From contig CAVRGT010000012.1 in NCBI GenBank assembly GCA_963720805.1, forward strand, positions 124,001 through 188,000: a stretch of DNA of 64,000 nt. The letters run 5' to 3'. Shown here piece by piece: positions 8,503 to 21,648 of this stretch (positions are counted from its first letter, which is position 1; each line of letters starts with the position of its first letter). This stretch comes from VRUE01 sp963720805. GTDB taxonomy: Bacteria > Actinomycetota > Thermoleophilia > Solirubrobacterales > 70-9. The position numbers and the translations under genes were made by a program. The notes beneath the pieces were generated by a model that ran no database searches, was not told the origin of the DNA, and saw only the letters and a program-made list of their open reading frames with translations.

Positions 8503-9799
8503 CTAGCGGACCGTTGGTGGAACGCCTGCAAGCCGGGGAAAACGCGCTGCGGCGCCCAGTTCCTCCTCGATCCGGAGGAGGCGGTTGTACTTGGCGACGC
8601 GGTCGGAGCGCGAGGGGGCGCCGGTCTTGATCTGGCCGGCGCCGGTGGCGACGGCGAGGTCGGCGATCGTCGTGTCCTCGGTCTCGCCGGAGCGGTGGGA
8701 GATAACCGCGGTGTAGCCCGCGTCGGCGGCGATCCGGATCGCCTCCAGGGTCTCGCTCAGCGTGCCGATCTGGTTGACCTTGACCAGGATCGAGTTGCCG
8801 ACGCCGAGCTCGATGCCGCGCTTGCAGGCGTTCGGGGTTGGTGACAAAGAGGTCGTCGCCGACCAGCTGCACCTTCTCCCCCAGCTTCTCGGTCAGCAGC
8901 TTCCAGCCGTCCCAGTCCTCCTCGTCCATGCCGTCCTCGATCGAGAGGATCGGGTAGCGCGAGCAGGCGTCCTCCCAGTAGGAGGCCATCTCCTCCGGCG
9001 AGAGCGAGCGGCCCTCGTGCTCGAGCACGTAGGCGCCGCCCTCGAAGACCTCGCTGGTCGCCGGGTCGAGGGCGATGAAGACGTCCACCCCGGGCTCATA
9101 GCCCGCCGCCTCGACGCCCGCGAGAACGGCCTGCAGCGCCGCCTCATTGGACTCCAGGTTGGGCGCGAAGCCGCCCTCGTCGCCGACCGCCGTCGCGTGG
9201 CCGGCGGCCGCCAGGCTCTTCTTCAGCGCGTGGAAGACCTCGGTCCCTACCCGCAGGCACTCCGAGAAGCTGCTCGCCCCGGCGGGCACCACCATGAACT
9301 CCTGGAAGTCGACCGAGTTGTCGGCGTGGGCGCCGCCGTTGAGCACGTTCATCATCGGCACCGGCAGCAGGCTCGGCTCCTCGCCGCCGTAGAGCCTCGC
9401 CAGGTAGCGGAAGAGCGGCTCGCCGGCGAGCATCGCGCTTGCCTTGGCCGCCGCCAGAGAGACGCCAAGAATCGCGTTTGCGCCGAGCCGGCCCTTGTTC
9501 GGGGTGCCATCGAGCTCGATCATCCTGGCGTCCAACCCGGCCTGATCGTCTGCGTCGAAACCCTGCAGCGCCGCCGCGATCTCGCCGTTGACGTTGGCGA
9601 CCGCGGCCGCGACGCCCTTGCCCGCCCAGGCATCGCCGCCGTCGCGCAGCTCGACCGCCTCGAACTCGCCGGTGGAGGCGCCTGAGGGCACGGCGGCGAG
9701 GCCGCGCGCGCCGGACTCGAGGCCGACTTCGGCCTCGACGGTCGGGTTGCCCCGGGAGTCGAGGATCTGGCGGGCGTGGATCGATGCGATGGCGCTCAC
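8503..9799 (-). CDS. eno: Enolase (phosphopyruvate hydratase), one frameshift
   Basis: Enolase converts 2-phosphoglycerate to phosphoenolpyruvate. SIHARQILDSRGNPTVEAEV, GASTGEFEAVELRDG, LGANAILGVSLA, NGGAHADNSVDFQEFM, GDEGGFAPNL, LSIEDGMDEEDW and VQLVGDDLFVTNPERL are all present. At about 8830 an extra base breaks the frame, and KRGIELGVGNSILVKVNQIG, ISHRSGETEDTTIADLAV and IKTGAPSRSDRVAKYNRL continue in the next frame. The stop is at 8503-8505; another frame would end in FPGLQAFHQR, so the last residues are uncertain. Loss of an essential glycolytic enzyme is implausible, so a consensus error is likely. Confidence 0.92.
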
Positions 9800-9851
9800 G
9801 GGCGCGCATCCTATTCAGTCAGGCGGCGCTGCGAGAACTCTCGGGCGCGGC

Positions 9852-11206
9852 CTATTCGCCGGGGGTGCCGGGCACAGCGCCACCCGGAATTCCGCCCGGG
9901 ATTTCGCCTTCGGGCGCGGCGCCTTCTTCAAGCCCCGCCGGGCGCGGCCGCTGGGCGAGTTTCTGCCCTTCGCGGTTGAGCGGGCTGATCGTGCCGGGCT
10001 GGGCCGGTTTGATCGAGGGGACCGGCGCCGGACACGCTTCCGGGGCTTTTTTCGGGTTCGCTTCGTAGCAAGCTTCGTCGGCTTCGGCCGGACGGCCGCT
10101 GGCCTTGTAGTTGGAGCAGCGCGCGATCACGTAGCCCGAGGCGCAGAAGGTGCGGGACTGCCACTTGGTCCCGTAGTGCTGGACGAAGGCGGCGAAGGTC
10201 TGCTGTTTTGCCTGTTCGGCGAGCTGGGTGCTGATCTGCGACTTGGCTTCGTCGAGCGATTGGACCTTCTCCGGGGTGATCTTCATCACCTCGAAGACCG
10301 TGTAGGTCTTGCCTTCCTTCAGCGGCCCTTCCAGTTCGCCCTGCTCGGCGGAGAAGACTTCGGCTTCGAGCGGTTCCTGCAGGGTTCCCGAGCCTTCGGT
10401 GACGGCCGACTGCAGCCCACCGGTGCTTTTGGTCGTATCGACGGAGTACTTCTTCGCGACCTTTTCCCAGCTTTTGTTCGAGTCGTCTTTTTCGAGCGCG
10501 GCCTTTGCTGCTTCGACCTTTGTCTTGTCCGGGTTCTTGATCACGCGGATGTCGCGCGATTCCGGCGTCGTGTACTGACTCGACTTGGCGGCTTCGTAGT
10601 AGTCCTTGATTTCGCTGTTGCTGGGGATCGGCGCTTCTTCAGTGACCTGAGTCCTGGATCTGTTCACTGAGCATCTGGATCGTCACCCGCGTATTGACGT
10701 CCGCCTCGGTGAAGTGCGCTTCTTTGAGGAATTCCTTGTACTGCTGTTCCGTTTTGAAGGCTTTGTCCTTCAGTTTTTTTAGTTCTTCGCCGACTTCTTT
10801 CGGCGTCACCGAGATGCCCATTTCGGCGGCCTGGCCTTGGATCCAGATCGAGTCGAGCACGTTGCCGAGCGCCGCTTCCTGCAGTTCTTCGTAATTTTTG
10901 TCGCCCGGTTTGGGGACCGGCGTGACTTTTTTTCAGCGGCGGCCTGGACCAGCGCGTGCTTGTACTGCGCTTCCGTGACCGGGCTGAGGCCGTCCGGCGC
11001 GTCTTCGACCACCGCTACGGAGCCGGAGGGGACGCTGGGGTTGCCGATCCCCTGGGCGATCGCGAAGATCACGAAGAGCAGGATCAAGAGCGCGGCGAAG
11101 CCGAGCAGCGCAAGGCGCTGTAGCCCGACCGACTTCCCTCCCTTGGCGCTGAAGCGTGCCACCGATCGGGCAGCATAAATCAAATGCTCGGAGAGGGGGG
11201 GCGCGC

Positions 11207-11210
<4 letters not shown>
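9852..11210 (-). CDS. PpiC/SurA-like peptidyl-prolyl isomerase (parvulin), frameshifted
   Basis: A membrane anchor (LALLGFAALLILLFVIFAIA) is followed by a SurA_N-like helical region (LDSIWIQGQAAEMGISVTP, VGEELKKLKDKAFKTEQQY) and a parvulin-like domain (PESRDIRVIKNPDKTKVEAA through KEGKTYTVFEVMKITPEK). The tail is proline/glycine-rich. It is an extracytoplasmic foldase candidate. Two frame changes, near 10920 and 10650, split about 450 aa. It starts at or near the mfd stop; the TTG at 11210 overlaps that TGA and a downstream GTG is an alternative, so the start is unsure. Confidence 0.75.
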
Positions 11211-14599
<3,389 letters not shown>

Positions 14600-14649
14600 C
14601 GGGCTCGCCATAATCGCACTGGCTGAAACTGAGGAGCACATCTGAGGGA

Positions 14650-15552
14650 GTGATCGCCGAGGATCCAGAGCGCGGGCGCTGGGTCTCACTGCCGCAAGCC
14701 GGCGACTTGCTGAGCCTGCTCGCCCGCGGCGCCGAGGGCCGAGAGGAAGTCGAGAGCCAACTCGAGGATGGCTCACCCGCCGACCCGGCCACCGCCGGGC
14801 TCCCCTTCGCGCCGCGCTCGATGCGCGCCTTCAGCCTCTGGCCCTCGCACTACGAGGGCTCGGCCCGGATGCTGGTCAAGCGCTTCTTCCCCGCCCCGGT
14901 GCAGAAGGCCGCAGCCGGCTTTGAGCGCCTCAGCGGCCGGACCTTCCCGCCCTTCAAGCCCAAGGCGAGCTTCTACGAGACGCCCGCCTTCTACATGGGC
15001 AACCACACCGCGATGCTGGCCGGCGGCGAGGAGATGCCCTGGCCCTCCCACACCTCCTTCCTTGACTTCGAGCTCGAGCTTGCCTTCGTCCTCGCCCAGC
15101 CGCTCGCCGATCCCACCCCCGCCGAGGCGCGCGAGGCGATCGGCGGCTGGCTCGTGCTCAACGACTGGAGCGCTCGCGACGTGCAGGCCGAGGAGGTGCG
15201 CCACGGCGTCTTCGGGCCGGCGGTCAAGTCGAAGACGTTCGCCAACTCGATCGGTTGCGACGTGCTCAGCGCCGACTCGCTTCCCGACTGGACCGCGGCG
15301 CGCGGGCGGGTACGGGTCGACGGCGAGGTCTGGTGCGAGGGCACCACGGCGGGGGCTGTCCACGATGTCGGCGAGATGCTCGCCCACGCGGCCGCCGGCG
15401 AGCGACTGGAACCCGGCGACCTGATCTCGACCGGGACGATGCCCGGCTGTTGCGGGCTCGAGCTCGACCGCTGGATCCGGCCCGGGCAGACGGTCGAGCT
15501 GGAGATCGACGGGATCGGGACCCTGGCAAACACGATCGGAGAGCGACGATGA
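14650..15552 (+). CDS. Fumarylacetoacetate hydrolase (FAH) family protein
   Basis: This 300-aa protein of the FAH superfamily includes acylpyruvate hydrolases and 2-hydroxyhepta-2,4-diene-1,7-dioate isomerases. Metal-site residues appear in FLDFELELAFVLAQP (ExE), WLVLNDWSARDVQAEE and GPAVKSKTFANSIGC; LEPGDLISTGTMPGCCGLEL is the C-terminal signature. The N-terminal regulatory half is shorter than in true FAH, so the exact substrate is open. The GTG at 14650 is divergent from mfd with only about 50 bp between starts. The stop overlaps the next start (ATGA). Confidence 0.85.
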   Translation: MIAEDPERGRWVSLPQAGDLLSLLARGAEGREEVESQLEDGSPADPATAGLPFAPRSMRAFSLWPSHYEGSARMLVKRFFPAPVQKAAAGFERLSGRTFPPFKPKASFYETPAFYMGNHTAMLAGGEEMPWPSHTSFLDFELELAFVLAQPLADPTPAEAREAIGGWLVLNDWSARDVQAEEVRHGVFGPAVKSKTFANSIGCDVLSADSLPDWTAARGRVRVDGEVWCEGTTAGAVHDVGEMLAHAAAGERLEPGDLISTGTMPGCCGLELDRWIRPGQTVELEIDGIGTLANTIGERR

Positions 15553-16067
15553 GACGACTGCTCGCCGCGGGGTCGGCCCTGGGCCTGCTCGCCCACAACG
15601 CCTTCGAGACCCGCGCCGGGGTCGGCCTCGTCTTCGAGCCGTTCATCACGCGCCGCGGCGCCTATGCGCTCTGGGCCGCCTACTTCCCGCTGGTGCTCGC
15701 AGCCGCCGCGAGCGAGGGCGAGAACGCCCGCCGCCTCTCCGCCTTCAGCGCCGGGATCGGGGTCGCCGGCGTCGCCGTCCACTTCAAGGCCTGGCCCTGG
15801 TCCCTGCACAGCGGCCTGCCGATGCTCGACGAAGCCGAGGGGCTGAGCGAGGACCAGCTTCCCGCCTACAACGCCGTGCTCTGGTTCTGGCTGCTCAGCA
15901 GCGCGTTGAGCCTGCCCGCCGCCAACCACCCCGGGGCCCGGCGCTTCGCCGTTGCGGGCCTGCTCAACTTCCCAATCCTGCTGGCCTCGGCGAGGCATCA
16001 CTTCAGCTGGGCCCGCGAGCAGGCCGAGCTGGAGCCGGAGCGCTGGAGCCCGGCGCTGCGCGAATAG
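15549..16067 (+). CDS. Polytopic membrane protein of unknown function
   Basis: This 172-aa protein has about four hydrophobic segments (LLAAGSALGLLAHNAFETRA, AYALWAAYFPLVLAAAASEG, VLWFWLLSSALSLPAAN, FAVAGLLNFPILLASARHHF). It starts inside the stop of the FAH-family gene, so the two are translationally coupled. The family is not recognised; it could be a small-molecule carrier or an integral helper of the hydrolase. Confidence 0.65.
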   Translation: MRRLLAAGSALGLLAHNAFETRAGVGLVFEPFITRRGAYALWAAYFPLVLAAAASEGENARRLSAFSAGIGVAGVAVHFKAWPWSLHSGLPMLDEAEGLSEDQLPAYNAVLWFWLLSSALSLPAANHPGARRFAVAGLLNFPILLASARHHFSWAREQAELEPERWSPALRE

Positions 16068-16098
16068 CGGGTCGATGGGCCTGAAAGTCGACATATAG

Positions 16099-16947
16099 AT
16101 GGTTTTGGGTCCCGTCGGCCCACGCTTTGCGGCGCTTTCGCTGACGTTCGACAATCTTGGTGAGGCGGCGGAGTTGGAGATGGGGGCGCTTGGGGCCGAT
16201 GCGGTGCTGGGAGACCATGCGACCGCGCTTGAGGTGGTGCCGCGGTTGCTCGGGTTGCTCGCGGAGCGCGAGATCGCCGCGACCTTCTTCGTCGAGGGGC
16301 TGAACGCGGAGGTCTACCCGGACCTGCTGCGGGAGATCGACGCACGCGGTCATGAGGTCGCCTACCACGCCTGGCGCCACGAGCAGTGGGCGGAGCTGAG
16401 CGCGGTCGAGCAGGGCGCGAACCTGGCCCGGGGAATCGCCGCGTTCGAGCCGCTCGGGCTCGAGATCGCCGGCCTGCGCCCGCCGGGTGGCCAGCTCGGC
16501 GCGGGCGGCACCGGCGTCCTGCGCGAGGCGGGCCTGCGCTACTGCTCGCCCGCCGGTGCCGGGGCCGGCTTCGAGGACGGCATCGCCCTGTTGCCGTTCG
16601 AGTGGCGACACCTCGACGCGAGCTGCGTGCTGCCGCCGCTCGGCGCGGCGCGGGAGCAGATCAGAGGCTCACGCGACCCGGTCGAGCCGGCCCGATTCGG
16701 CGAGTGGCTCGAAGCGGAGATCGCCAGGTTGGCGGCGGAGGGCGGCTACATGGCGATCGTCCTGCACCCGTTCATGCTCGGCTGGCTCGGCGAGGACCGA
16801 CTCGCGGCGCTGCTCGACCGGGTGGCGGCGGCCGCGGCGGACGACGAGATCCGCCTCGCCACCTGCGCCGAAGCGGCCGACTACGTAGCTGCCCACCCAG
16901 ACCGTTTTGGGAACGGCGCGGTGCTCGACAGCGCCAGCTGGACCTAG
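16099..16947 (+). CDS. Polysaccharide deacetylase-like (NodB homology) protein
   Basis: The 282-aa NodB-fold protein has LSLTFDNLGEAAELE in motif 1, FFVEGLNAEVYPDLLRE, a motif-2-like HEVAYHAWRHEQW and RPPGGQLGAGG in motif 3. Motif 1 reads TFDN rather than the catalytic TFDD, and the second metal His is H-A-W-R-H, so activity or substrate may differ from chitin or peptidoglycan deacetylases. It lacks a signal peptide, suggesting a cytoplasmic or imidase-like role. Confidence 0.75.
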   Translation: MVLGPVGPRFAALSLTFDNLGEAAELEMGALGADAVLGDHATALEVVPRLLGLLAEREIAATFFVEGLNAEVYPDLLREIDARGHEVAYHAWRHEQWAELSAVEQGANLARGIAAFEPLGLEIAGLRPPGGQLGAGGTGVLREAGLRYCSPAGAGAGFEDGIALLPFEWRHLDASCVLPPLGAAREQIRGSRDPVEPARFGEWLEAEIARLAAEGGYMAIVLHPFMLGWLGEDRLAALLDRVAAAAADDEIRLATCAEAADYVAAHPDRFGNGAVLDSASWT

Positions 16948-16956
16948 TATCCGGCC

Positions 16957-18821
16957 ATGTCCGCGCTGGGAGACGCGGCGGCAGCCCTGCTGCCGCCCGA
17001 GGCAGGGGGGCCCGAGCCCGAGCGGGTCGCGGCCGTTGCCAGACGGATGATCGGGCGCATGCCGCGCGCCTCGCAGGTCGGGCTCGGGGCGGCGCTGCTG
17101 GGGCTGGAGGGACTCTCGATCGCCGGCTCCGGCCGCACCCTTGGCGCCGCCTCGCAAGCGCAGCGCGAAGCGCTGCTGAAGCAGGTCGCCCGCCTCGGCG
17201 GCGCCCCGCTCCTCGACTCGGTCAAGTCGATCGTCCTGCTCGCTCACGGCGCCGATACCTTCGCCGCCGAGATCGCCGCAGTCGGCTCGCGGCACGAGCC
17301 CTCGCGGCCCGATCCTGAGATGGCGATCGTGCCGGCGGCGGAGTGGCCCCAGAGCTCCAGCTGCGACGCGGTCGTTATCGGCTCCGGGGCCGGCGGCGCC
17401 TTCGCGGCGCGGGCGCTGGCGCGCGCCGGGCTCGACACCGTGATCGTCGAGGAGGGAGAGCGCTGGACCGTGGAGCGGATCCGCGCCTCCCACCCGCTCG
17501 ACCGCTTCGCCGGCATCTACCGCGACGGCGGCACGACGATGGCGCTGGGCAACCCGCCGATCGCGCTGCCGCTTGGGCGCGCCGTCGGCGGCACCACCGT
17601 GATCAACTCGGGCACCTGTTATCGGCCCCCGACCGCGATCGCCGCCTCCTGGCACCGAGAGCACGGCTTCGCCCTCGCCGACCTCGAGCTGCTCGGCCCG
17701 CGGATCGCCGATGTCGAAGCGACGATCGGCGTCGCTCCCGCGCCGATGGAGGTGCTCGGCCGCAACGGCGAACTCGCGCTCGAGGGCGCGGCGGCGCTCG
17801 ACTGGCGCAGCGCGCCCCTGCGCCGCAACGCGCCCGGTTGCCGCGGCGCCTGCCAGTGCGCGATCGGCTGCCCCAACAACGCCAAGGGCGGCGTCCACCT
17901 CAACGCTTTGCCCCAGGCCTGCGAAGCGGGAGCGCGGATCGTCGCCGGGCTGCGGGTGCGACAGGTGCTGAGTGAGGCCGGTCGCGCCACCGGTGTGCTC
18001 GCCCACCGGCCCGACGGCAGCGAGGTGCGGATCTCGGCGCCAGCTGGTGATCGTCGCCGCCGGCGCGATCCCCACCCCGCCGCTGCTGCGCCGCAGCGGC
18101 CTCGGCGCGCCACCCCCGACTCGGTCGCAACCTCTCGATCCACCCCGCGACCGGGATCACCGCCGGCTTCGAGCAGAAGGTGGTGCCCTGGAGCGGCGTC
18201 ATGCAGAGCGTCGGGATCGAGGAGCTGCACGAGTCCGAGGGCGTCCTGATCGAGGCCACCGGCAGCCCGCCGGGCATGGGCGCGATCTCAGCCCCCGGCT
18301 ACGGCACCCACCTGCTGGGCCGGCTCGATCGCGCCGCCGGCCGGGCGATGATCGGCGCAATGATCGCCGACGAGCCCTCCGGCCGGGTCTTCGGCTCCCG
18401 CTCCCCGATCGTCTCCTACCGCCTGGCCAAGGCCGACGAGCGCCGCCTCGCAGTTGCGATCGAGGCGATGGCGAGGGTGATGCTGGCGGCCGGCGCAAGC
18501 GATGTCGAACTGGGCGGCGGCGCCCCGGCAGTGCGCTCGGAGGCCGAGCTCGAAGCGGCAATGCAGCGCCTCAACGTCCGCCGCCTCCGCCTCGCCGGCT
18601 TTCACCCCAGCGGCACCGCGGCGGCCGGCTCGGACCCGGCCCGCCATCCCGTCGATCCGGAAGGACGCTTGCGCGGTATCGAGGGCGTCTGGGTCGCCGA
18701 CGGCTCAATCTTGCCGAGCTGTCCGGGCGTGAACCCCCAGGTCTCGATCATGGCAATGGCCGCCGGCGTCGGCGAGGTCGCCGCAAGCGGCCGGGGGTTC
18801 GGCGACTTTCCCGTGAAATAG
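16957..18821 (+). CDS. GMC-type oxidoreductase, one frameshift
   Basis: This FAD-dependent alcohol/sterol-type oxidoreductase is about 620 aa. CDAVVIGSGAGGAFAARAL is the dinucleotide fold and IALPLGRAVGGTTVINSGT is the GMC flavin-attachment region. CRGACQCAIGCPNNAKGG is a cysteine-rich insertion seen in long-chain alcohol/cholesterol oxidase-like members. The C-terminus has LAGFHPSGTAAAG (catalytic His region) and GVWVADGSILPSCPGVNPQ. A frame change at about 18040-18180 separates the two halves. The N-terminal 120 residues resemble a gluconate-dehydrogenase-type helper region. A TAGTAT box 4 nt before the leader suggests a nearly leaderless mRNA. Confidence 0.85.
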
Positions 18822-18846
18822 ACGGGAAAGTCGCCACACCCCCGGC
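18790..18846. terminator. Bidirectional hairpin spanning the GMC oxidoreductase stop codon
   Basis: Arms 18790-18814 and 18822-18846 pair over about 25 nt with one 2-nt mismatch, around a 7-nt loop that contains the TAG stop (18819-18821). It lies between convergent genes and ends 6 nt before the stop of the leftward gene. It is a strong candidate for a bidirectional terminator. Confidence 0.75.
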
Positions 18847-18851
18847 TCTAC

Positions 18852-19471
18852 CTACTCGAGGATCTTGAACTTGCGCTTCGCCGGCGTCGGGTCGACGCTC
18901 TTGCCCTTCAGCGCCCGCACCTTGAAGACGTGCTTGCCGGGTTTCAGGCCTTTGTATTTCTTCGGCGACTTGCAGGGCTTGAACTTCCGGCGATCCAGCT
19001 TGCATTCGAACTTCGAGCCCGCCGCATTGGAAGAAAACTTGAACTTGACCGTGGAGGAGTGGACCCTTCCCTTCGGGCCGCTGCCGATGAATGTCTGCAG
19101 GGCCATCGCCTTCGGCTCGGGTCCGCATCCCGCGCTACTGCGAATGCAGATGACATTGCGTTCTTTGCTCCCGCCGCTACCGCCGGACCCGCCGGCAGCA
19201 GGCTGCCGGGGGTGATCGTGTCGGCGCTCCCTTGGCCTTCGAACACATTGCCGTCGAAGACGACTTCGTCGAGCGTGCCCGTGGAATTGTTCGACTCTTC
19301 GATCGCGGCCCTCAGGGTGCATTTGCCGCCCGTCGTGAGACACACGCCGTTGAGCCCACCACTGTCAGGTTCGTCAATCGTGCTGTCGACGGTGTAGGTA
19401 GCCGCCGAGGCAACAACGGGAACAGCGAGCAGGCAGCCGACGGCGATCAGCAGCGAGACGAAGACTTTCAA
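18852..19471 (-). CDS. Secreted CSLREA-type protein with C-terminal Ig-like repeat, frameshifted
   Basis: A signal peptide (VSLLIAVGCLLAVPVVASAA) is followed by TYTVDSTIDEPDSGGLNGV and KCTLRAAIEESNNS, a CSLREA-like domain found at the N-terminus of exported actinobacterial proteins. After a frame change near 19200 the C-terminus reads STVKFKFSSNAAGSKFECKL, CKSPKKYKGLKPGKHVFKVR and DPTPAKRKFKILE, a beta-sandwich repeat common in surface proteins. The whole is only about 205 aa, so a beta-helix middle normally present is missing: either a short paralogue or a deletion derivative. Confidence 0.65.
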
Positions 19472-19545
19472 GCGACCCTCCTGGGCAGGCGAAGCGGACG
19501 AGAACGGCGACCCTACTCAGCGCATCGGTGACCGCGCAAGGTCCC

Positions 19546-20289
19546 CTAGCCGGACGGGCTTCCGCCGCACGGCAGACCTGGACCCGAGCGCTGCCACTCG
19601 ACCTGACCGGCGCCCTCGGAAGCGGAGCGGCCGACGACATCGTCCCAGTCGTGGAGCATCGTCTTCAAGCGGGCGACGGCCTCGGGCGGATGGGCGGCTA
19701 CCTCACCGGCCAGGGCCAGGGCGGCCTCCTCGGTGCTCGCCGCGGGTGAGACCCGGTTGACCAGGCCGAGGCGCAGGGCCTCATCGGCGCTCACGGTGCG
19801 CGAGCTGAAGAGCAGGTACTTGGCGGTGGCGAGGCCACAGAGGGTGACCAGGCGGGCCGGGCCGACCGGGACGCCGAGGGCCGCGCCGGGGAAGCGCAGG
19901 CGCAGGTTCGAGCCGCCGACTCGCATGTCGCAGGCGATCGCGATCTCGGCGCCGCCGCCGACGACGTCGCCGTGGCAGACGGCGACCGTCGGCTTAGGGA
20001 AGGCGACGATCTGGTCGTAGACGTCGGCGAAGAGCTGCATGCGGCGGACCTTGCCCTCCTCGTCGAGCTCCTCCTTGACGTCGGCACCGGCCGAGAAGCC
20101 CATGTGGTCGGCGGAGCTGAAGAGGAGCACCCGCACCGCTTCGTCGCCACGCGCGACCGCGAGGTGCTCGAGCAGCTCGACCAGCATCTGGGTGTCGATC
20201 GCGTTGCGCGACTTCGGCCGCTGTAGGCGCAGCAGCGCCACACCCCGCTCGTCGACCTCGTAGCTCGTAACCGCGGTCTCGTCACTCAT
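19546..20289 (-). CDS. Enoyl-CoA hydratase/isomerase family protein
   Basis: This crotonase-fold enzyme of acyl-CoA metabolism is about 247 aa. Typical features are VALLRLQRPKSRNAIDTQML, FSAGADVKEELDEEGK (first oxyanion strand), KPTVAVCHGDVVGGGAEIAI (second oxyanion glycines) and VNRVSPAASTEEAALALAGE. The region normally carrying the two catalytic Glu reads RFPGAALGVPVGPA, so hydratase versus isomerase activity cannot be told. The start is ATG 20289, 10 bp after the pth stop. It is probably co-transcribed with pth and rplY. Confidence 0.85.
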   Translation of the reverse strand: MSDETAVTSYEVDERGVALLRLQRPKSRNAIDTQMLVELLEHLAVARGDEAVRVLLFSSADHMGFSAGADVKEELDEEGKVRRMQLFADVYDQIVAFPKPTVAVCHGDVVGGGAEIAIACDMRVGGSNLRLRFPGAALGVPVGPARLVTLCGLATAKYLLFSSRTVSADEALRLGLVNRVSPAASTEEAALALAGEVAAHPPEAVARLKTMLHDWDDVVGRSASEGAGQVEWQRSGPGLPCGGSPSG

Positions 20290-20299
20290 CGGCGCCAAT

Positions 20300-20899
20300 C
20301 TATTCATCCAGCTGCGCGATCAACCGCTCGGCCTCATCGGCGGCGCGCTCGACCAGCGCCGCCACCTCCTCGCGCGGCTCGCGAAAGCGACCCAGGACAT
20401 AGGCGGCGACGATCTCGGGGTCGGTCGAGTCGGGCCTCCCCACCCCGACCCGCACCCGCCAGAACTCGGGATCGCCGAAGCCGCGCTTGAGGCTCTTGAG
20501 GCCGTTGTGGCCGGCGAGGCCGCCGCCGAGGCGGACGCGGACGTCGCCGAAGGGCAGGTCGATCTCGTCGTGCAGCACGACGACGCGCTCGAGCGGCACC
20601 TTGAGCGAGCCGCGCGCCGGGCCGGCGGAGTCGCCGGAGACGTTCATCTGGGTCTGCGGCAACAGGATCGCCACGCGCGGACCACCGGGGCCGGCGCGGC
20701 CTTCGCTCAGCAGGCCGCCGAACTTCGACTTCGCCTTGGGCAGGTCCCAGCGCCGCGAGAGCTCCGCCGCGACCTCGAAGCCGACGTTGTGCGGGCTCGC
20801 GGCGTAGCGCTCACCCGGGTTGCCGAGGCCGACGACCAGGATCCGATCGCCCTGCTGCTCGCCCTCGCCGCGCTCGGCTCGGCGGCGAAAGATCGACAG
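20300..20899 (-). CDS. pth: Peptidyl-tRNA hydrolase with an apparent CTG start
   Basis: Pth releases peptides from peptidyl-tRNA. The core VVGLGNPGERYAASPHNVGF, LLPQTQMNVSGDSAG, HDEIDLPFGDVRVRLGGGLA, GHNGLKSLKRGFG and FWRVRVGVGRPD is complete, including the catalytic His and Asp. The reading frame runs without interruption from the L25 stop (20903-20905, same frame) to 20300, but no ATG, GTG or TTG precedes GLGNPG. The CTG at 20899 has GGGGAG about 6 nt upstream and would give LSIFRRRAERGEG as N-terminus, about 199 aa. A sequencing error at the start codon is the alternative. Confidence 0.88.
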   Translation of the reverse strand: MSIFRRRAERGEGEQQGDRILVVGLGNPGERYAASPHNVGFEVAAELSRRWDLPKAKSKFGGLLSEGRAGPGGPRVAILLPQTQMNVSGDSAGPARGSLKVPLERVVVLHDEIDLPFGDVRVRLGGGLAGHNGLKSLKRGFGDPEFWRVRVGVGRPDSTDPEIVAAYVLGRFREPREEVAALVERAADEAERLIAQLDE

Positions 20900-20902
20900 G
20901 GG

Positions 20903-21589
20903 TTACTCCCCGCCGGAGTCGCCCGAGTCGCCGCCGTCGCCGCCGTCCTCCGCGGCTGCAGCCTCGCCCTCCTCGCCAACGAGCTCGGCCTCCTCCTCTA
21001 CCTCGGGCTCGGGCTCTTCCTCTACGCGCGGCGGCGAGAGGGTGGCGATGGTCACCTCCTCGGGGTCGTCGGCGACGAGCGTGACGCCCTCGGGCACGAC
21101 CAGTGCCGAGAGCTGAAGGGTGTCGTTGATCTCCATCGCCGAGACGTCGGCGACGATGCGATCGGGAATCTCGGTGGGCAGCGCTTCGACCGTGACCTCG
21201 CGGGTGACGTGCTCGAGCACGCCGCCGCCCTTGACGCCCGGGGCGGTCTCGGTCCCCTCCAGCTCGATCGCGACCTCGGCCTGGATCGCCTCATCGAGGC
21301 GGACCTCCTGCAGGTCGATGTGCTGGAGGCTGCCGCGCACCGGATGCAGCTGCTGCTCCTTGACCACGACCGGGACGGATTTGCCACCCTCGATCTCGAG
21401 GTCGAAAAGCGCCGCGCCTTCGCCGAGCACGTTGCGGACCTCGCGTTCGGCCACCTGGAAGGCGCGCGACTCAGCGCCGCCGCTGTAGACGACGCCCGGC
21501 ACCATGCCCTCGCGCCGCAGGCGACGGGAGGTGCGGGAGCCGAAATCGCTGCGCGGGGCTGCCTTGAGAGTTTCGCGTCCTTTGGCCAT
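20903..21589 (-). CDS. rplY: Large ribosomal subunit protein bL25 (general stress protein Ctc)
   Basis: bL25 binds 5S rRNA. MAKGRETLKAAPRSDFGSR, GMVPGVVYSGGAESRAFQV, ALFDLEIEGGKSVPVVVKEQ and HPVRGSLQHIDLQEVRLDE define the L25 domain; the TL5/Ctc C-terminal beta domain follows (VTREVTVEALPTEIPDRIV). The tail is acidic with EEEPEPEVEEEAELVGEEGE and a Gly-Asp-rich end, longer than in E. coli as usual in actinobacteria. ATG 21589 is chosen as the conserved MAKG start. The rplY-pth order is classical. Confidence 0.93.
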   Translation of the reverse strand: MAKGRETLKAAPRSDFGSRTSRRLRREGMVPGVVYSGGAESRAFQVAEREVRNVLGEGAALFDLEIEGGKSVPVVVKEQQLHPVRGSLQHIDLQEVRLDEAIQAEVAIELEGTETAPGVKGGGVLEHVTREVTVEALPTEIPDRIVADVSAMEINDTLQLSALVVPEGVTLVADDPEEVTIATLSPPRVEEEPEPEVEEEAELVGEEGEAAAAEDGGDGGDSGDSGGE

Positions 21590-21648
21590 TCGGACGGGAG
21601 AGGATAGAGAAAGAGCCGAGATTTGAACCTGTGGCAACCTAGGGACCG

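Noticed and set aside
8087..9799. Enolase-FtsB fusion protein
   Set aside because: The continuous frame exists only because an extra base near 8830 shifts enolase into the ftsB frame. The missing enolase C-terminus is present in the adjacent frame, with a separate ATG for ftsB.
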